64,000 nt of DNA from Nostoc sp. PCC 7524 (lineage in GTDB: Bacteria; Cyanobacteriota; Cyanobacteriia; Cyanobacteriales; Nostocaceae), in assembly GCF_000316645.1 (NCBI RefSeq), contig NC_019677.1:13479-77478 (forward strand), given 5' to 3'. Numbering within the stretch: position 1 is the stretch's first letter; every line of letters starts with the position of its first letter. A model generated the notes under the pieces. The model ran no database searches. It saw nothing but the letters and a program-made list of their open reading frames with translations, and was not told where the DNA came from. The translations under genes were made by a program, and so were the position numbers. This document shows positions 7,085-24,510 of the stretch, one piece after another.

Positions 7085-7650
7085 TTGTGAGTGTTATATG
7101 TATTTATTTGTTTAACTACAATTGTTTGCGCTAAAGTTACAGAAATTAAGTAAAATTTAGCAATTGCAATGTAGCTTGGGTTTTATAAGAATAGGTAAAT
7201 AAGCAGTAAACGCCACATTAACGTTTAGTAATCATTTAGGTGATTGCTTTAAATTAAAATAATAAAAACTATCAGAAATTTATGTGTTATTTAGTCCAAA
7301 AAATGATGATTATCTAGTAGCCTATTGCTAATTTTTCTAGAGGGAAGTCAGCAATAAGTAGAGTGAGAGTTGCGGCGATTCTCCTTTGGAGAGGCAGGGA
7401 CAACGCGCAAACCGCAGTGCTGGAAGCAATCGCTTTGTTACTCCTGAGCGATCGCCAGGGTTTAGGGCGTAAGCTCTTTTCTTAGAGGAAAAGTCAGCGA
7501 TACCTACGGTAAGCTACGCTAACGCCTAGAAACTAAATTTCCCAGCAGGATTTACTCAAGTTGAGGTTCATGATTATACTCATCAAGAGATAGGCTGTAC
7601 TATCAGCTAAAATAATCGCGATCGCTACTTGTAAGGCTCATCTAGAAAGT
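7085..7650. other. Gene-free interval with HIP1 sites and a dispersed 12-mer
   Basis: The part next to nucA is AT-rich and probably holds its promoter. The right half holds degenerate HIP1-type octamers, the exact 12-mer TTCTTAGAGGAA at 7479-7490 and short inverted repeats. No convincing ORF or RNA gene. Confidence 0.5.
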
Positions 7651-8130
7651 ATGGCAAACTACCGCTTTTTGACTATTTGGCAATTAGATGCGCCTATTGA
7701 GAAGGTTTGGGATGCAATTATCCATTCTGAACGCTGGCCAGATTACTGGAAAGCGGTCGAAAGCGTAGTTGAGCTACAGGTAGGTGAACCGAGTGGGGTA
7801 GGGAACATTCGGCGTTTTACTTGGAAAACTCCCCTGTCCTATAAACTGGCCTTTGACACTTGCATTCAGAGAATTGATGCTCCTGTTTTAATGGAAGCAG
7901 TTGCCCACGGTGAAGTAGAAGGAGTGGGTTTATGGGAATTAGAAGCAGTCGAAAATGGCACAATTGTTCGCTATACCTGGACTGTGAAAACTACCAAACT
8001 TTGGATGAATCTACTAGCAATTTTCATTCGCCCCTTGATGGAATGGAATCACAACGTCATCATGCACCAAGGCGGCAAAGCAATGGCTCAACTCTTGAAT
8101 GCACGTCTTTTAAGGAATGAATCATATTAG
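7651..8130 (+). CDS. SRPBCC (START-like) family protein
   Basis: 159 residues with the opening typical of SRPBCC proteins (IWQLDAPIEKVWDAIIHSERWPDYWKAVESV) here spanning residues 8-39, followed by the alternating strands that form the helix-grip hydrophobic cavity and a long C-terminal helix. Such proteins bind or transform lipids, polyketides or pigments; the ligand cannot be told from sequence. Stand-alone gene. Confidence 0.8.
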   Translation: MANYRFLTIWQLDAPIEKVWDAIIHSERWPDYWKAVESVVELQVGEPSGVGNIRRFTWKTPLSYKLAFDTCIQRIDAPVLMEAVAHGEVEGVGLWELEAVENGTIVRYTWTVKTTKLWMNLLAIFIRPLMEWNHNVIMHQGGKAMAQLLNARLLRNESY

Positions 8131-8148
8131 AAAAAACATGACATCGCT

Positions 8149-8523
8149 CTACACGCTATCATCCATCCAGCCGCACTCAGGGCAATCCCAATGTACCCGT
8201 GCTGTGTAATCTCGGTCAAACGTAAAGCCGCATTGGGGACACTTGCCAGTAAATAAAGGATGGGTATCTAGCAATTCTAGCTGTTGCTGTTGTGTCCATT
8301 GCTGTTGGGGCTGCAAAATCAACTCGCCATTGTAATAGGTTGCCCCTTCTGGTTGCCATAGTTCTTCTGCTTCGGCGTTGGGGTCTTCTCGAAAATCTAG
8401 GCAACTATCACCGTCTACCCCATCTGGGTGAACGGCACAGACGAGGTGGGGGTTATGGGCATATAGGAGACAGCGATCGCACTCTGGGATTTTTGGCATA
8501 GTACCAGTGTACTGCTTTATCAC
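8149..8523 (-). CDS. Hypothetical zinc-ribbon protein
   Basis: Up to 124 residues; an in-frame ATG at 8499 (MPKIPECDRC) is an equally good start. Cys pairs occur at the N-terminus (CDRCLLY) and at the C-terminus (CPQCGF and CPECGW about 20 residues apart), the latter a rubredoxin-like zinc knuckle pair. Function unknown. Confidence 0.65.
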   Translation of the reverse strand: MIKQYTGTMPKIPECDRCLLYAHNPHLVCAVHPDGVDGDSCLDFREDPNAEAEELWQPEGATYYNGELILQPQQQWTQQQQLELLDTHPLFTGKCPQCGFTFDRDYTARVHWDCPECGWMDDSV

Positions 8524-8786
8524 AAGCGATGCCTACGCACTCTTTGAATTTTTCCTCTAAGAATATCGCCAAGCAATGACGAATTGCCCACAAGATAAGC
8601 GTTCGCTTGCTTTGGATACTATTTTTTAGTACATTTGTATTTACTGAACTGCTGAGAGTAAGCCATACAGAGTCCCTACCGAAAGTGTGGGGATTTTATT
8701 TTGTTGGCGGGGGTGCATTCACAGTAGCTATTGACTATGAACTGTTGGCTATGGACTAATGACTAATAACTAATAAGCATTGACTA

Positions 8787-9113
8787 ATGACTAACCAAAC
8801 CATTCATGTTGTAGCTCGTTTTGTGGCTTTACCCGATAAAGTAGAAGAACTCAAAGCTTTATTATTGGGACTGATTGAACCAACTGGGCAAGAAGCAGGT
8901 GTGATTAAATATCAACTTTTACAAAATCAATCAGATCCAACAGATTTTACTTTTGTAGAAGAGTGGGAATCCGAGGCAGCACTGGATACTCATTTAGCGT
9001 CACGCCGTCTGCAAGTACCAATAGCCAAGCTAGAAGGATTAATAGCTACGCCCCCAGATATCCGCCGTTATTCTCTTTTGGCTGGGATTCCTAGTATCCC
9101 ACTGGCGGAATAG
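8787..9113 (+). CDS. Antibiotic biosynthesis monooxygenase (ABM) domain protein
   Basis: 108 residues with ABM features: HVVARFVALPDKVEELKALL, then AGVIKYQLLQN and FTFVEEWESEAALDTHLAS. These small dimeric ferredoxin-like proteins include quinol monooxygenases (YgiN type) that act without cofactors. The start lies inside a run of ACTAATG repeats (8745-8793) that precedes the gene. Alone in its orientation. Confidence 0.85.
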   Translation: MTNQTIHVVARFVALPDKVEELKALLLGLIEPTGQEAGVIKYQLLQNQSDPTDFTFVEEWESEAALDTHLASRRLQVPIAKLEGLIATPPDIRRYSLLAGIPSIPLAE

Positions 9114-9315
9114 TTGTATAGAACACTGTCGGGGCTTGAGGGCGATGCCTACGGCGGTAAACTACACTCTTAATTCGAGCGATCGCAAGTAGCGTCTCGT
9201 TCGCGGAGCGTCTCCGACAGGAGAAGAGAGGAAAACCCAAGCGTAGGCGATAGTCCACCGTAGGCATCGCACAGTGGAGACTTTTCCTCTAAGAATTTGA
9301 TTTTATAGCTACTTT
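9114..9315. repeat. Patchwork of interspersed cyanobacterial repeats
   Basis: Contains TAGTTTACCGCCGTAGGCAT in inverse orientation (9142-9164, shared with 32970-32992), a GCGTCTCGTTCGCGGAGCGT-type inverted repeat near 9193-9212 and the 12-mer TTCCTCTAAGAA at 9284-9295. No gene seen. Confidence 0.55.
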
Positions 9316-9798
9316 CTACCTCGAAGAGCGCATTTCTTGCTGGCGCATGGGCATAGCGTCAATTTGCTCAAAAATTGCTGTCGCTTCGACTGGTGTAGTA
9401 TCACTGCGCTTAACACCACCATCTTTGCCTACCAAAATAACGCGGAAATTATCTTTGTCAACTCCAAAGCGATCGCGCAAATTGGCCACAGAAGATTCAT
9501 CTATTAACTGTCCGTTGGCATAGCTTTTATCTGTTGCCAAAACCTGAACCAGAACTAAATCCCGTTCTGTAAAACCGTTTTGGTGCTGCTCAAATAACTG
9601 CATCTGTTGCTGATATGTACGGTTATCAACAGACGGTGCAAATACTAATAGCACGCGGTTTTGCCATTTTTGGGAACTGAGGTTAAATGAAGACATTTTG
9701 ATGGCTTGGGTTGAACCTTGGGCAGTACCACCAATGCTGACTGGCGATAGGGCTATAGACGCGGTGAGGGTCAGGGCGATTAATACTGAGTTATTCAC
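9316..9798 (-). CDS. DUF4174-family exported protein, thioredoxin-like
   Basis: 160 residues. Residues 1-28 form a signal peptide. The body (QNRVLLVFAPSVDNRTYQQQ, RDLVLVQVLA, FRVILVGKDGGVKRSDT) fits DUF4174, a thioredoxin-fold family without the CxxC pair. Probably periplasmic; function unknown. Confidence 0.75.
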   Translation of the reverse strand: MNNSVLIALTLTASIALSPVSIGGTAQGSTQAIKMSSFNLSSQKWQNRVLLVFAPSVDNRTYQQQMQLFEQHQNGFTERDLVLVQVLATDKSYANGQLIDESSVANLRDRFGVDKDNFRVILVGKDGGVKRSDTTPVEATAIFEQIDAMPMRQQEMRSSR

Positions 9799-10002
9799 TT
9801 CGGCGTTTGAGATGAACTTTCCATCATTTCAAAGTATCATTAGTTTCCCCGCTCTGACTCTACCTGATGATTGAATAAGTGTAATGCTTACCCACAAGAG
9901 CATAGACGGCATCGCTGCTTTGGTGTTTATCCTCTAAGAATTTCAGGAGACAGGCGATCGCTTATAGTTTGGTTTTTCCTCTAAGAATTTTCTGGGGGTG
10001 CG

Positions 10003-10413
10003 TCATTGAGATTGAAAAAACTGCTTGATGAAGTTGAGATATCCTTGTCGTCCACCTCTATTAGTCCACAGTTTAATTGACGATTGAATTCGTTTGAGGC
10101 AGTCTACGATTTCTGCCACAGTCTTGGGTGTTATCTGTTCGTCAAGTGTTTGAATTGTGTTGTCTGAAATGGAGGTTCGTCCTAAGTGTAATTCACAAAT
10201 TGCCTTTACTTGTGTAGCGACTTGGGCTGATATTCCTCTAATTGGACGTGATGCGCCTGACCTACCTTGAGCTTCGGCACTATAAACACGGATTAATGAT
10301 TCAATTGCTGTCATGACTTCAGCATCAATCAAATCCGGTCTTTCTTGATAGACTTGCATGATGACAAACTCTATATTCTGTAGAACATCTAAATGTTGGG
10401 TTTCTACGCTCAT
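10003..10413 (-). CDS. Hypothetical helical protein
   Basis: 136 residues, mostly helical by composition, with LQNIEFVIMQVYQERPDLID near the N-terminus and a basic C-terminal segment (KLWTNRGGRQGYLNFIKQF). No family recognised. It lies 62 nt downstream of the phosphatase gene on the same strand, so co-transcription is possible. Confidence 0.6.
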   Translation of the reverse strand: MSVETQHLDVLQNIEFVIMQVYQERPDLIDAEVMTAIESLIRVYSAEAQGRSGASRPIRGISAQVATQVKAICELHLGRTSISDNTIQTLDEQITPKTVAEIVDCLKRIQSSIKLWTNRGGRQGYLNFIKQFFQSQ

Positions 10414-10475
10414 GATTACGATTTTATCTGTAGTTTTAACTGAGTTGATAGTCTGTGCAAGTAACTTTGCAGCTA

Positions 10476-10913
10476 CTAACTTTGAGCTAATTGTTCTATA
10501 AGTTGCAGTATATGCTTCTCAATTTGCCCAAGGGCAACTGTAGCAGAGGTTTGATCGATATCATGGACTAACCAGTATTCAATTGCATCTGCCCATTGGG
10601 GAAAGCGTTCATTCATCAATGGACGATGTTCCAACTCATCTAATGCAATAACTCTAGTAGCTGATTGAAAATCTTGCTCACTGGCTGCTAGTGGAAACCG
10701 TTCATCATCAGGTAGGTTTACCAATCGCACTGCTAAAGCCTCAGCCGCATACCGGGAAATTGTCCCCACATTGTTAACACCGCGCTCAAGTGCTAACCCT
10801 CTAGAGTCAGCCTGCCAATCTAAACCCTGTTTGGTAGCCAACCAATTAAAAAGATGTTCGGCAAAGCGGCTGCGGTAGTAGTTGCCTGTACACAAGAATA
10901 AGATTTTATTCAT
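10476..10913 (-). CDS. Low-molecular-weight phosphotyrosine phosphatase-like protein
   Basis: Starts MNKILFLCTGNYYRSRFAEH: the P-loop CTGNYYR satisfies C-x5-R directly after the first beta strand, as in LMW-PTP and arsenate reductase folds. About 145 residues, family size. A C-terminal DID stretch could supply the general-acid Asp, though the canonical DP dipeptide is absent. An upstream in-frame start at 10994 adds 27 residues with no family resemblance, so ATG 10913 is preferred. Confidence 0.75.
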   Translation of the reverse strand: MNKILFLCTGNYYRSRFAEHLFNWLATKQGLDWQADSRGLALERGVNNVGTISRYAAEALAVRLVNLPDDERFPLAASEQDFQSATRVIALDELEHRPLMNERFPQWADAIEYWLVHDIDQTSATVALGQIEKHILQLIEQLAQS

Positions 10914-11015
10914 TGAGTTGACCAAATTCAGTAAGCCTACGAGCTTTTTACTGGTAAATGGGGTAATTGGCAAGATATCTAGGCTACTTTTCACATGGTT
11001 GCAATGGGGTTTCCT

Positions 11016-12224
11016 CTAAGAATCGGAGGGGCGATCGCCTATTTCATGAAAATAGCGGGAAAATAAAAGTTGTGCAGCCTGACGATGTTTTTCCACTAAT
11101 TCAGGAGGAGATAAGACTTCTACCTTATCCATATAACGATAAACCCACAAACTAAACTCATCTAAAGAACGAGGTGGTAAATCTACAGCATATTCTACAA
11201 ATGTATATTCTCCAGTGATTTTGTTTATGGGTCCTTTAGTAATTTTTTGACGGAGATGACGACGCTCTCCTTCTAAAATAAAAGCTGATACTGGTGAAAA
11301 AAATCGCACTTTAACAGGAATGAATGCCAGTTTCCCAGCTAATTCTAATTGTTGTGGTTCTGGTTCTCCTAAATTAAAACCCCAACCGTTTTCAAATAAT
11401 TTATAGGCTTTGGCTAAACTTTCTCTTTGTTTTTCTAACCCCCGTGGTTGTATTTTCAACGGGTAGCAGTGGCTATTGAAACGATTTAAACGTCCCATTA
11501 CTAAATGCCCGGTTTCATAAATTTCATATAGTAAATACCAAGCAATATCATAGTAAATTAACTGTAAAGGAAAGACTTGAAAACGTCCAATGCGATTGGA
11601 ATTATAAAGGTCACGACTGCGAGAAATTTCAATTGCTTGTCCTTGATTAACGGCTTGTTCTAATAATGGTAATTGATGAAATAGCGTATCTTGGTGTTGT
11701 CCCCTTGCTGCCATATCTTCTGGATCTGTATAATTAATGGCACGGTTGAGATGTTGACGAGTAGGGTAAAAAAATTCGCCTTTGAGTTCCATATCTAACC
11801 CTCGTAATCTTTTACTGAGAGTTTCATAAATGCGTCTAACTTGGGCATCACCTTGATATTGCGCTTGAGACGCTAGTGCGTTAAAGGCTACTTTTAATTC
11901 TGTGGTAGAAAGCGCACCAGTTCCTAAATAATATCCCCAGCGATACATCCGACGGTCAAGAATACCGTAATTTCTGAGAGTTTCTAAATCTTTTCGTAAG
12001 GTAGGAGTTGCCGGATAACCATCTGGTAATTGTATATTTAATTCTTTCGCTAATTCCTGTAAATATATCCGTACCGAACTAAGTGCATCATGATTTTCAT
12101 TATTATTAGAGTCAATAAAATCAGGACTACCTATACCTGGATATTTTAAAAAGGTAGCAATTAACAGTAGCAAACGTTCAAAAGCTAAACGTTCTGTGTA
12201 AGGGTGAGCAGGTTTTTTAGGCAT
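11016..12224 (-). CDS. WYL-domain transcriptional regulator next to the CRISPR-Cas locus
   Basis: 402 residues. The N-terminal region (about 10-110) resembles a winged helix, including TPTLRKDLETLRNYGILDRR. The middle (about 190-270) has the WYL-type beta barrel (FQVFPLQLIYYDIAWYLLYE). WYL proteins sense nucleotides or ssDNA and often sit beside CRISPR loci; in Synechocystis the WYL protein Sll7009 represses a CRISPR system. It is divergent from csx18-cas1-cas2, so a regulator of this locus is the natural inference. Confidence 0.85.
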   Translation of the reverse strand: MPKKPAHPYTERLAFERLLLLIATFLKYPGIGSPDFIDSNNNENHDALSSVRIYLQELAKELNIQLPDGYPATPTLRKDLETLRNYGILDRRMYRWGYYLGTGALSTTELKVAFNALASQAQYQGDAQVRRIYETLSKRLRGLDMELKGEFFYPTRQHLNRAINYTDPEDMAARGQHQDTLFHQLPLLEQAVNQGQAIEISRSRDLYNSNRIGRFQVFPLQLIYYDIAWYLLYEIYETGHLVMGRLNRFNSHCYPLKIQPRGLEKQRESLAKAYKLFENGWGFNLGEPEPQQLELAGKLAFIPVKVRFFSPVSAFILEGERRHLRQKITKGPINKITGEYTFVEYAVDLPPRSLDEFSLWVYRYMDKVEVLSPPELVEKHRQAAQLLFSRYFHEIGDRPSDS

Positions 12225-12442
12225 TGTTCAAGTAATTACGCAGGTTTGTATTTACAGGAAACTCATCCGATTACAAAAAGAAAATATTTGGACTGCTAGT
12301 GGAAATTAGCTGCAAGTATTGTCAATATTGGTTTATAGCAGATAGCTGTAATAATTTAGTTTATCTCCTTTTTCTGGCTTTTCAGTAATTCAGGGTTTAT
12401 CGTAGTCAACATCATCACTTTCAAGTCAGGCCTATCTACACT

Positions 12443-12718
12443 ATGTATATCTCTCGACGTGCTGCTACTGCCAGAAATATTTCTGTATCTGCTGTTAATG
12501 GTGGTATTACTTTAGTAATTTTGTTAATTGCGCCTCTGGGTTTAGCAGCAGTAATTATTAATACTTTATTAGTTACAGTTTCTACTTATATAATTTCTAG
12601 TATGGCGGATAGGATAGTTTTGTGGTTAGAACCGGAACAAAGGGCAGAATTAGCTTCTTCTGGAGAAGATGAACATCGTTCTACACGCAAGTCTCATTTA
12701 CAACGATGGTGGCGTTAA
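12443..12718 (+). CDS. csx18: CRISPR-associated small membrane protein Csx18
   Basis: 91 residues: basic N-terminus (MYISRRAATARNISVSAVNG), one long or two short membrane segments at about residues 20-57, then a charged cytoplasmic tail ending QRWWR. Size, membrane span and position before cas1-cas2 match Csx18, known from cyanobacterial CRISPR loci and of unknown role. It is 140 nt upstream of cas1. Confidence 0.7.
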   Translation: MYISRRAATARNISVSAVNGGITLVILLIAPLGLAAVIINTLLVTVSTYIISSMADRIVLWLEPEQRAELASSGEDEHRSTRKSHLQRWWR

Positions 12719-12857
12719 TAATATATTGATTGGGGAATAGGCAACAGGGAATAGGGACTGATGAAGAAGTTTTTGAATTACAAATTACATAGGCGTAGCA
12801 AACTGCCACAGGCTATTACGCATTGGTCTTAACAGTTCCTTCATCATTAGTAATTTC

Positions 12858-13847
12858 ATGCAAACTCTTTATGTTTCTGAGCAAAACTGCTATGTGTCTT
12901 TACAGAAAGAAACTTTGCTAGTTAAACAAGGGGAAACTGTATATGTGGAAGTGCAGTTACCTTTGCTAGAGCAAATTCTGATTTTTGGGCGCTCTCAGGT
13001 GACTACACAAGTCATTCGTGCTTGTTTATGGCGAGATATTCCCATTGCTTATTTATCACGGATGGGTTATTGCTATGGTAGAATTTTGCCAATTTCTAGG
13101 GGATATAGGCAGTTATCCCGTTATCAACAACAGCTGTCCCCTATTGAAAGATTGGTTACTGCTAGGGCTATTGTAAAAGGCAAGTTGAAAAACAGTCGCG
13201 TACTGTTGCGAAGACAGAGGAAAAAGAAAGAGTCAGAGATTTTAGAACGGGTTTTACAAAGTTTAGATTATTTAGCTAGCCAAGCCGCCGAAGCTGATAC
13301 TTGGGAGAGGTTAATGGGGTTTGAAGGTGCTGGTGCTGCTCAATATTTCTCTGCTTTTAGTGAATGTTTAACTAATCCTGATTTTGTGTTTTCTGGTCGT
13401 AGTCGTCGCCCTCCTGGAAACCCAGTAAATGCTATGCTGAGTTTTGGTTATCAAGTTCTGTGGAATCATCTATTAGCATTAATTGAAATTCAAGGTTTAG
13501 ACCCCTATTATGCTTGTCTACATCAAGGTCACGATGGTCATGCGGCATTGGCTTCTGATTTAATTGAGGAATTTCGCGCACCTTTAGTAGATTCTTTAGT
13601 GATGTGGTTAATTAATCGCAAAATTGTTAGTGCTGAAGCTGATTTCGATTTCAAAAATGGTGGGTGCTATTTGAATGATTCGGGGAGAAAGAAATTTCTA
13701 CGGGCTTTTGTACAGCGAATGACTGAGCAAATACAAACTGAGGATGGAACCCAGCCTAAATGGGATTTACTAACTCAACAAGTCAAAGCTTTTAAACAGT
13801 TTGTCTACAATCCTAGTCATCATTATCAGCCTTACAAAATTGATTAA
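12858..13847 (+). CDS. cas1: CRISPR adaptation integrase Cas1
   Basis: 329 residues. The metal-binding residues are in place: E156 in GFEGAGAAQYF, H222 in CLHQGHDGH and acidic residues 234-238 in SDLIEEFR. Cas1 with Cas2 cuts and inserts new spacers at the leader end of the array. Here cas1, cas2, leader and array follow each other directly, so this pair should serve array B. No reverse transcriptase is fused. Confidence 0.96.
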   Translation: MQTLYVSEQNCYVSLQKETLLVKQGETVYVEVQLPLLEQILIFGRSQVTTQVIRACLWRDIPIAYLSRMGYCYGRILPISRGYRQLSRYQQQLSPIERLVTARAIVKGKLKNSRVLLRRQRKKKESEILERVLQSLDYLASQAAEADTWERLMGFEGAGAAQYFSAFSECLTNPDFVFSGRSRRPPGNPVNAMLSFGYQVLWNHLLALIEIQGLDPYYACLHQGHDGHAALASDLIEEFRAPLVDSLVMWLINRKIVSAEADFDFKNGGCYLNDSGRKKFLRAFVQRMTEQIQTEDGTQPKWDLLTQQVKAFKQFVYNPSHHYQPYKID

Positions 13848-13855
13848 ATTTTACT

Positions 13856-14137
13856 ATGTTTTTGTATGTAATTTCCTACGATATTCCTTGTGATAAACGT
13901 CGTAAAAAGGTGGCTGACTTATTAGAAGGGTATGGACAGCGTGTGCAGTATTCCGTGTTTGAATGTCAGTTAAATACAGAAAAGTATCAAGATTTGCGTC
14001 GTCGGTTAAGAAAACAACTGAAGTTAGAAGAGGATAACGTAAGGTTTTATCCGTTATCTAGGCATACTCTGTCTCAGGTGGAAACTTGGGGTGTAGGAAT
14101 ACCCGTGATTGAACCACCTAGTTCAATTATTATCTAG
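13856..14137 (+). CDS. cas2: CRISPR adaptation protein Cas2
   Basis: 93 residues opening MFLYVISYDIPCDKRRKKVA with the conserved first-strand Asp (SYDI) and the typical SVFEC segment. It dimerises to bridge two Cas1 dimers. Starts 8 nt after cas1 and ends 184 nt before the first repeat of array B. Confidence 0.96.
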   Translation: MFLYVISYDIPCDKRRKKVADLLEGYGQRVQYSVFECQLNTEKYQDLRRRLRKQLKLEEDNVRFYPLSRHTLSQVETWGVGIPVIEPPSSIII

Positions 14138-14321
14138 CTGTTTCCGAGGTTTGGGTGAAGTAGCTGGAGTATTGATTTTTTGGTTGTGACCTTCGGTAGC
14201 TTGTTGGATAAAGGTTACGGGGTTTTAAATGGTTGCTTTGTGGGCTGTTTGGCGGTGGTTTTTCCTGACCTTCGGAAACCGTCTCTGGATTTCTTACGGA
14301 GTAATGATTTAAAATCTAGGG
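14138..14321 (+). promoter_or_regulatory. Leader of CRISPR array B
   Basis: This 184-nt T/G-rich non-coding stretch lies between cas2 and the first repeat. TGACCTTCGG occurs twice (14187-14196 and 14266-14275). It should carry the array promoter and the integration signals for Cas1-Cas2. Confidence 0.7.
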
Positions 14322-18926
<4,605 letters not shown>

Positions 18927-19233
18927 GCTTTTAGATATGACTCCTAAAAAGGAGTATATACTTTTGAAGTATAAAAACATACTTACAAAATCAAAGAAAT
19001 ACACATGAACTATCACAGATGAACAAGGAAAACCTATAGTTTGGTCAATTCATAAATAATAACTGATGTCAAACATAAGAAAATATTTGTGATAGAACTC
19101 ATATAAAGAGGTAAAGCTTACAAATCAATGATTTCAGGATGATTTTGGCAAATGTTGAGATATTTTATATTCCTAGACAAATACTGAAATCCCTTAATAC
19201 AATGCACATATCAGCTACATAAGGAAATTACTG
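18927..19233. other. Interval between array B and cmr operon: hairpins, cmr promoter, possible gene remnant
   Basis: ACTCCTAAAAAGGAGT (18940-18955) and ATACTTTTGAAGTAT (18958-18972) are two small hairpins right after the last repeat that may end the pre-crRNA. Around 19005-19065 one frame reads a short peptide-like remnant (TITDEQGKPIVWSIHK) after an in-frame stop. The right end, AT-rich with AAGGAAATTA just before cmr2, should carry the cmr operon promoter. Confidence 0.45.
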
Positions 19234-23300
<4,067 letters not shown>

Positions 23301-23309
23301 GAAAAATAC

Positions 23310-24089
23310 ATGATTGAATACATCTACTTATATCTGCTTTCACCATTACATACAGGGGGTACAACCCAAGAAGGTAATTTATTAGGGATTGCCCGTGAAT
23401 CTCATACTAATTTTCCGTATATTCCTTCCAGTACCTTTCGTGGTAAAGTGCGGTCAATTGTCACAGATAAAGACACACAATATCAACTATTTGGCAATGA
23501 CTTAAAGGATGGTCAACAATTAGAACAAGGAAATATTTGGATTGGTGACGCTTCTATATTATGGTTGCCAGTACCATCATTAAGTCATAGCGTAGTTTGG
23601 ATTAGTTGCCCCATGTTATTACAACGTTGGCAACGTTTACAAGGTGGTAGATTACCCATACCGCCTGAATATAGTTGTAACTTTGCCAATGGTTCTGCTG
23701 TTTATCTCAAAGATGCAATTATTCAAGCTAATCAATTACAAACTTGGGCAACATCAGAAGAATTTGTACCTAAATCTTCAGCAACCAGTTCTGTAAATCG
23801 TTTATTAGTTTTACCTGATAAGCATTGTGCCACATTAATTCAAATGAGTTTATGGCGACAAGTAAAAATCAAATTAGATGAACACAAATCAGTAGATGGT
23901 GGTTTCCGTTATGAAGAAGCAATTCCACCAGATACATTAATGTATCTACCTTGGGGAATTACATCTCAAGCTAATGGAATATCACAAAAATCTTACAATA
24001 ATTTCAAAAACTTATTAGCAGCCAATGAAATACTACAAATTGGGGGACAAGAAAGTTTAGGGCGGGGATTTGTCCAACAATGGATGTAA
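23310..24089 (+). CDS. cmr4: Type III-B protein Cmr4 (Cas7 backbone subunit)
   Basis: 259 residues: LYLLSPLHTGGTTQEGNLLG at the start, IPSSTFRGKVRS as RAMP helix and GGQESLGRGF near the C-terminus, all typical of Cmr4. This subunit repeats along the crRNA and cleaves target RNA at 6-nt steps. Nine nt after cmr3. Confidence 0.93.
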   Translation: MIEYIYLYLLSPLHTGGTTQEGNLLGIARESHTNFPYIPSSTFRGKVRSIVTDKDTQYQLFGNDLKDGQQLEQGNIWIGDASILWLPVPSLSHSVVWISCPMLLQRWQRLQGGRLPIPPEYSCNFANGSAVYLKDAIIQANQLQTWATSEEFVPKSSATSSVNRLLVLPDKHCATLIQMSLWRQVKIKLDEHKSVDGGFRYEEAIPPDTLMYLPWGITSQANGISQKSYNNFKNLLAANEILQIGGQESLGRGFVQQWM

Positions 24090-24109
24090 AAGTATTTAAG
24101 GAAATTAAT

Positions 24110-24505
24110 ATGACATTTGACCCTAGAACAATTGCCACACCTATCTACGATGCTTTAAATAATTTGCGTTCTCTACCCAATCAAGATGACACTCGTTTGA
24201 AACAACAAAAAAGTCAAGCAGTGGAACTCTATACTTATCTTTCCACTTGGGGAATGATGCGGTTAAAAGCTGAAGAGATGGCATTACCTGAAGGAATGAA
24301 GGGTAAAAAACAAGTAGTAGAAAAATTTTTTGAATCTTTACAAACTATTTCAGGAATACCAAATCTATCTGGTCAACAAGGTTTAACAACTTTGAGGAAT
24401 CTTAATACAGATGAATATTTAGGTTTAACGGGTTTGGGGCTAGCTTTAGCACAAGAGTTTAGTTTTTGGGCTACTGCAATTTATACAGGTATTGAGGGAG
24501 ACTAA
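24110..24505 (+). CDS. cmr5: Type III-B small subunit Cmr5
   Basis: 131 residues from ATG 24110, chosen because AAGGAAATTA lies just upstream, as for cmr2; an earlier ATG at 24080 would overlap cmr4 by 10 nt. All-helical, with AVELYTYLSTWGMMRLKAE and ALAQEFSFWATAIYTG as in Cmr5. It lines the inner filament of the complex. Confidence 0.88.
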   Translation: MTFDPRTIATPIYDALNNLRSLPNQDDTRLKQQKSQAVELYTYLSTWGMMRLKAEEMALPEGMKGKKQVVEKFFESLQTISGIPNLSGQQGLTTLRNLNTDEYLGLTGLGLALAQEFSFWATAIYTGIEGD

Positions 24506-24510
24506 AAATT

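Noticed and set aside
8727..8793. ACTAATG tandem repeats considered as an operator
   Set aside because: The same type of short repeat occurs at 59138-59164 and is common in Nostocales genomes; no regulator is implied.
12720..12770. GGGAATAG short repeat before cas1 considered as a regulatory site
   Set aside because: Typical STRR sequence, low complexity, no symmetry.
19005..19065. Gene remnant reading TITDEQGKPIVWSIHK
   Set aside because: Only about 16 codons, stops on both sides and no recognisable family; mentioned in the interval note only.
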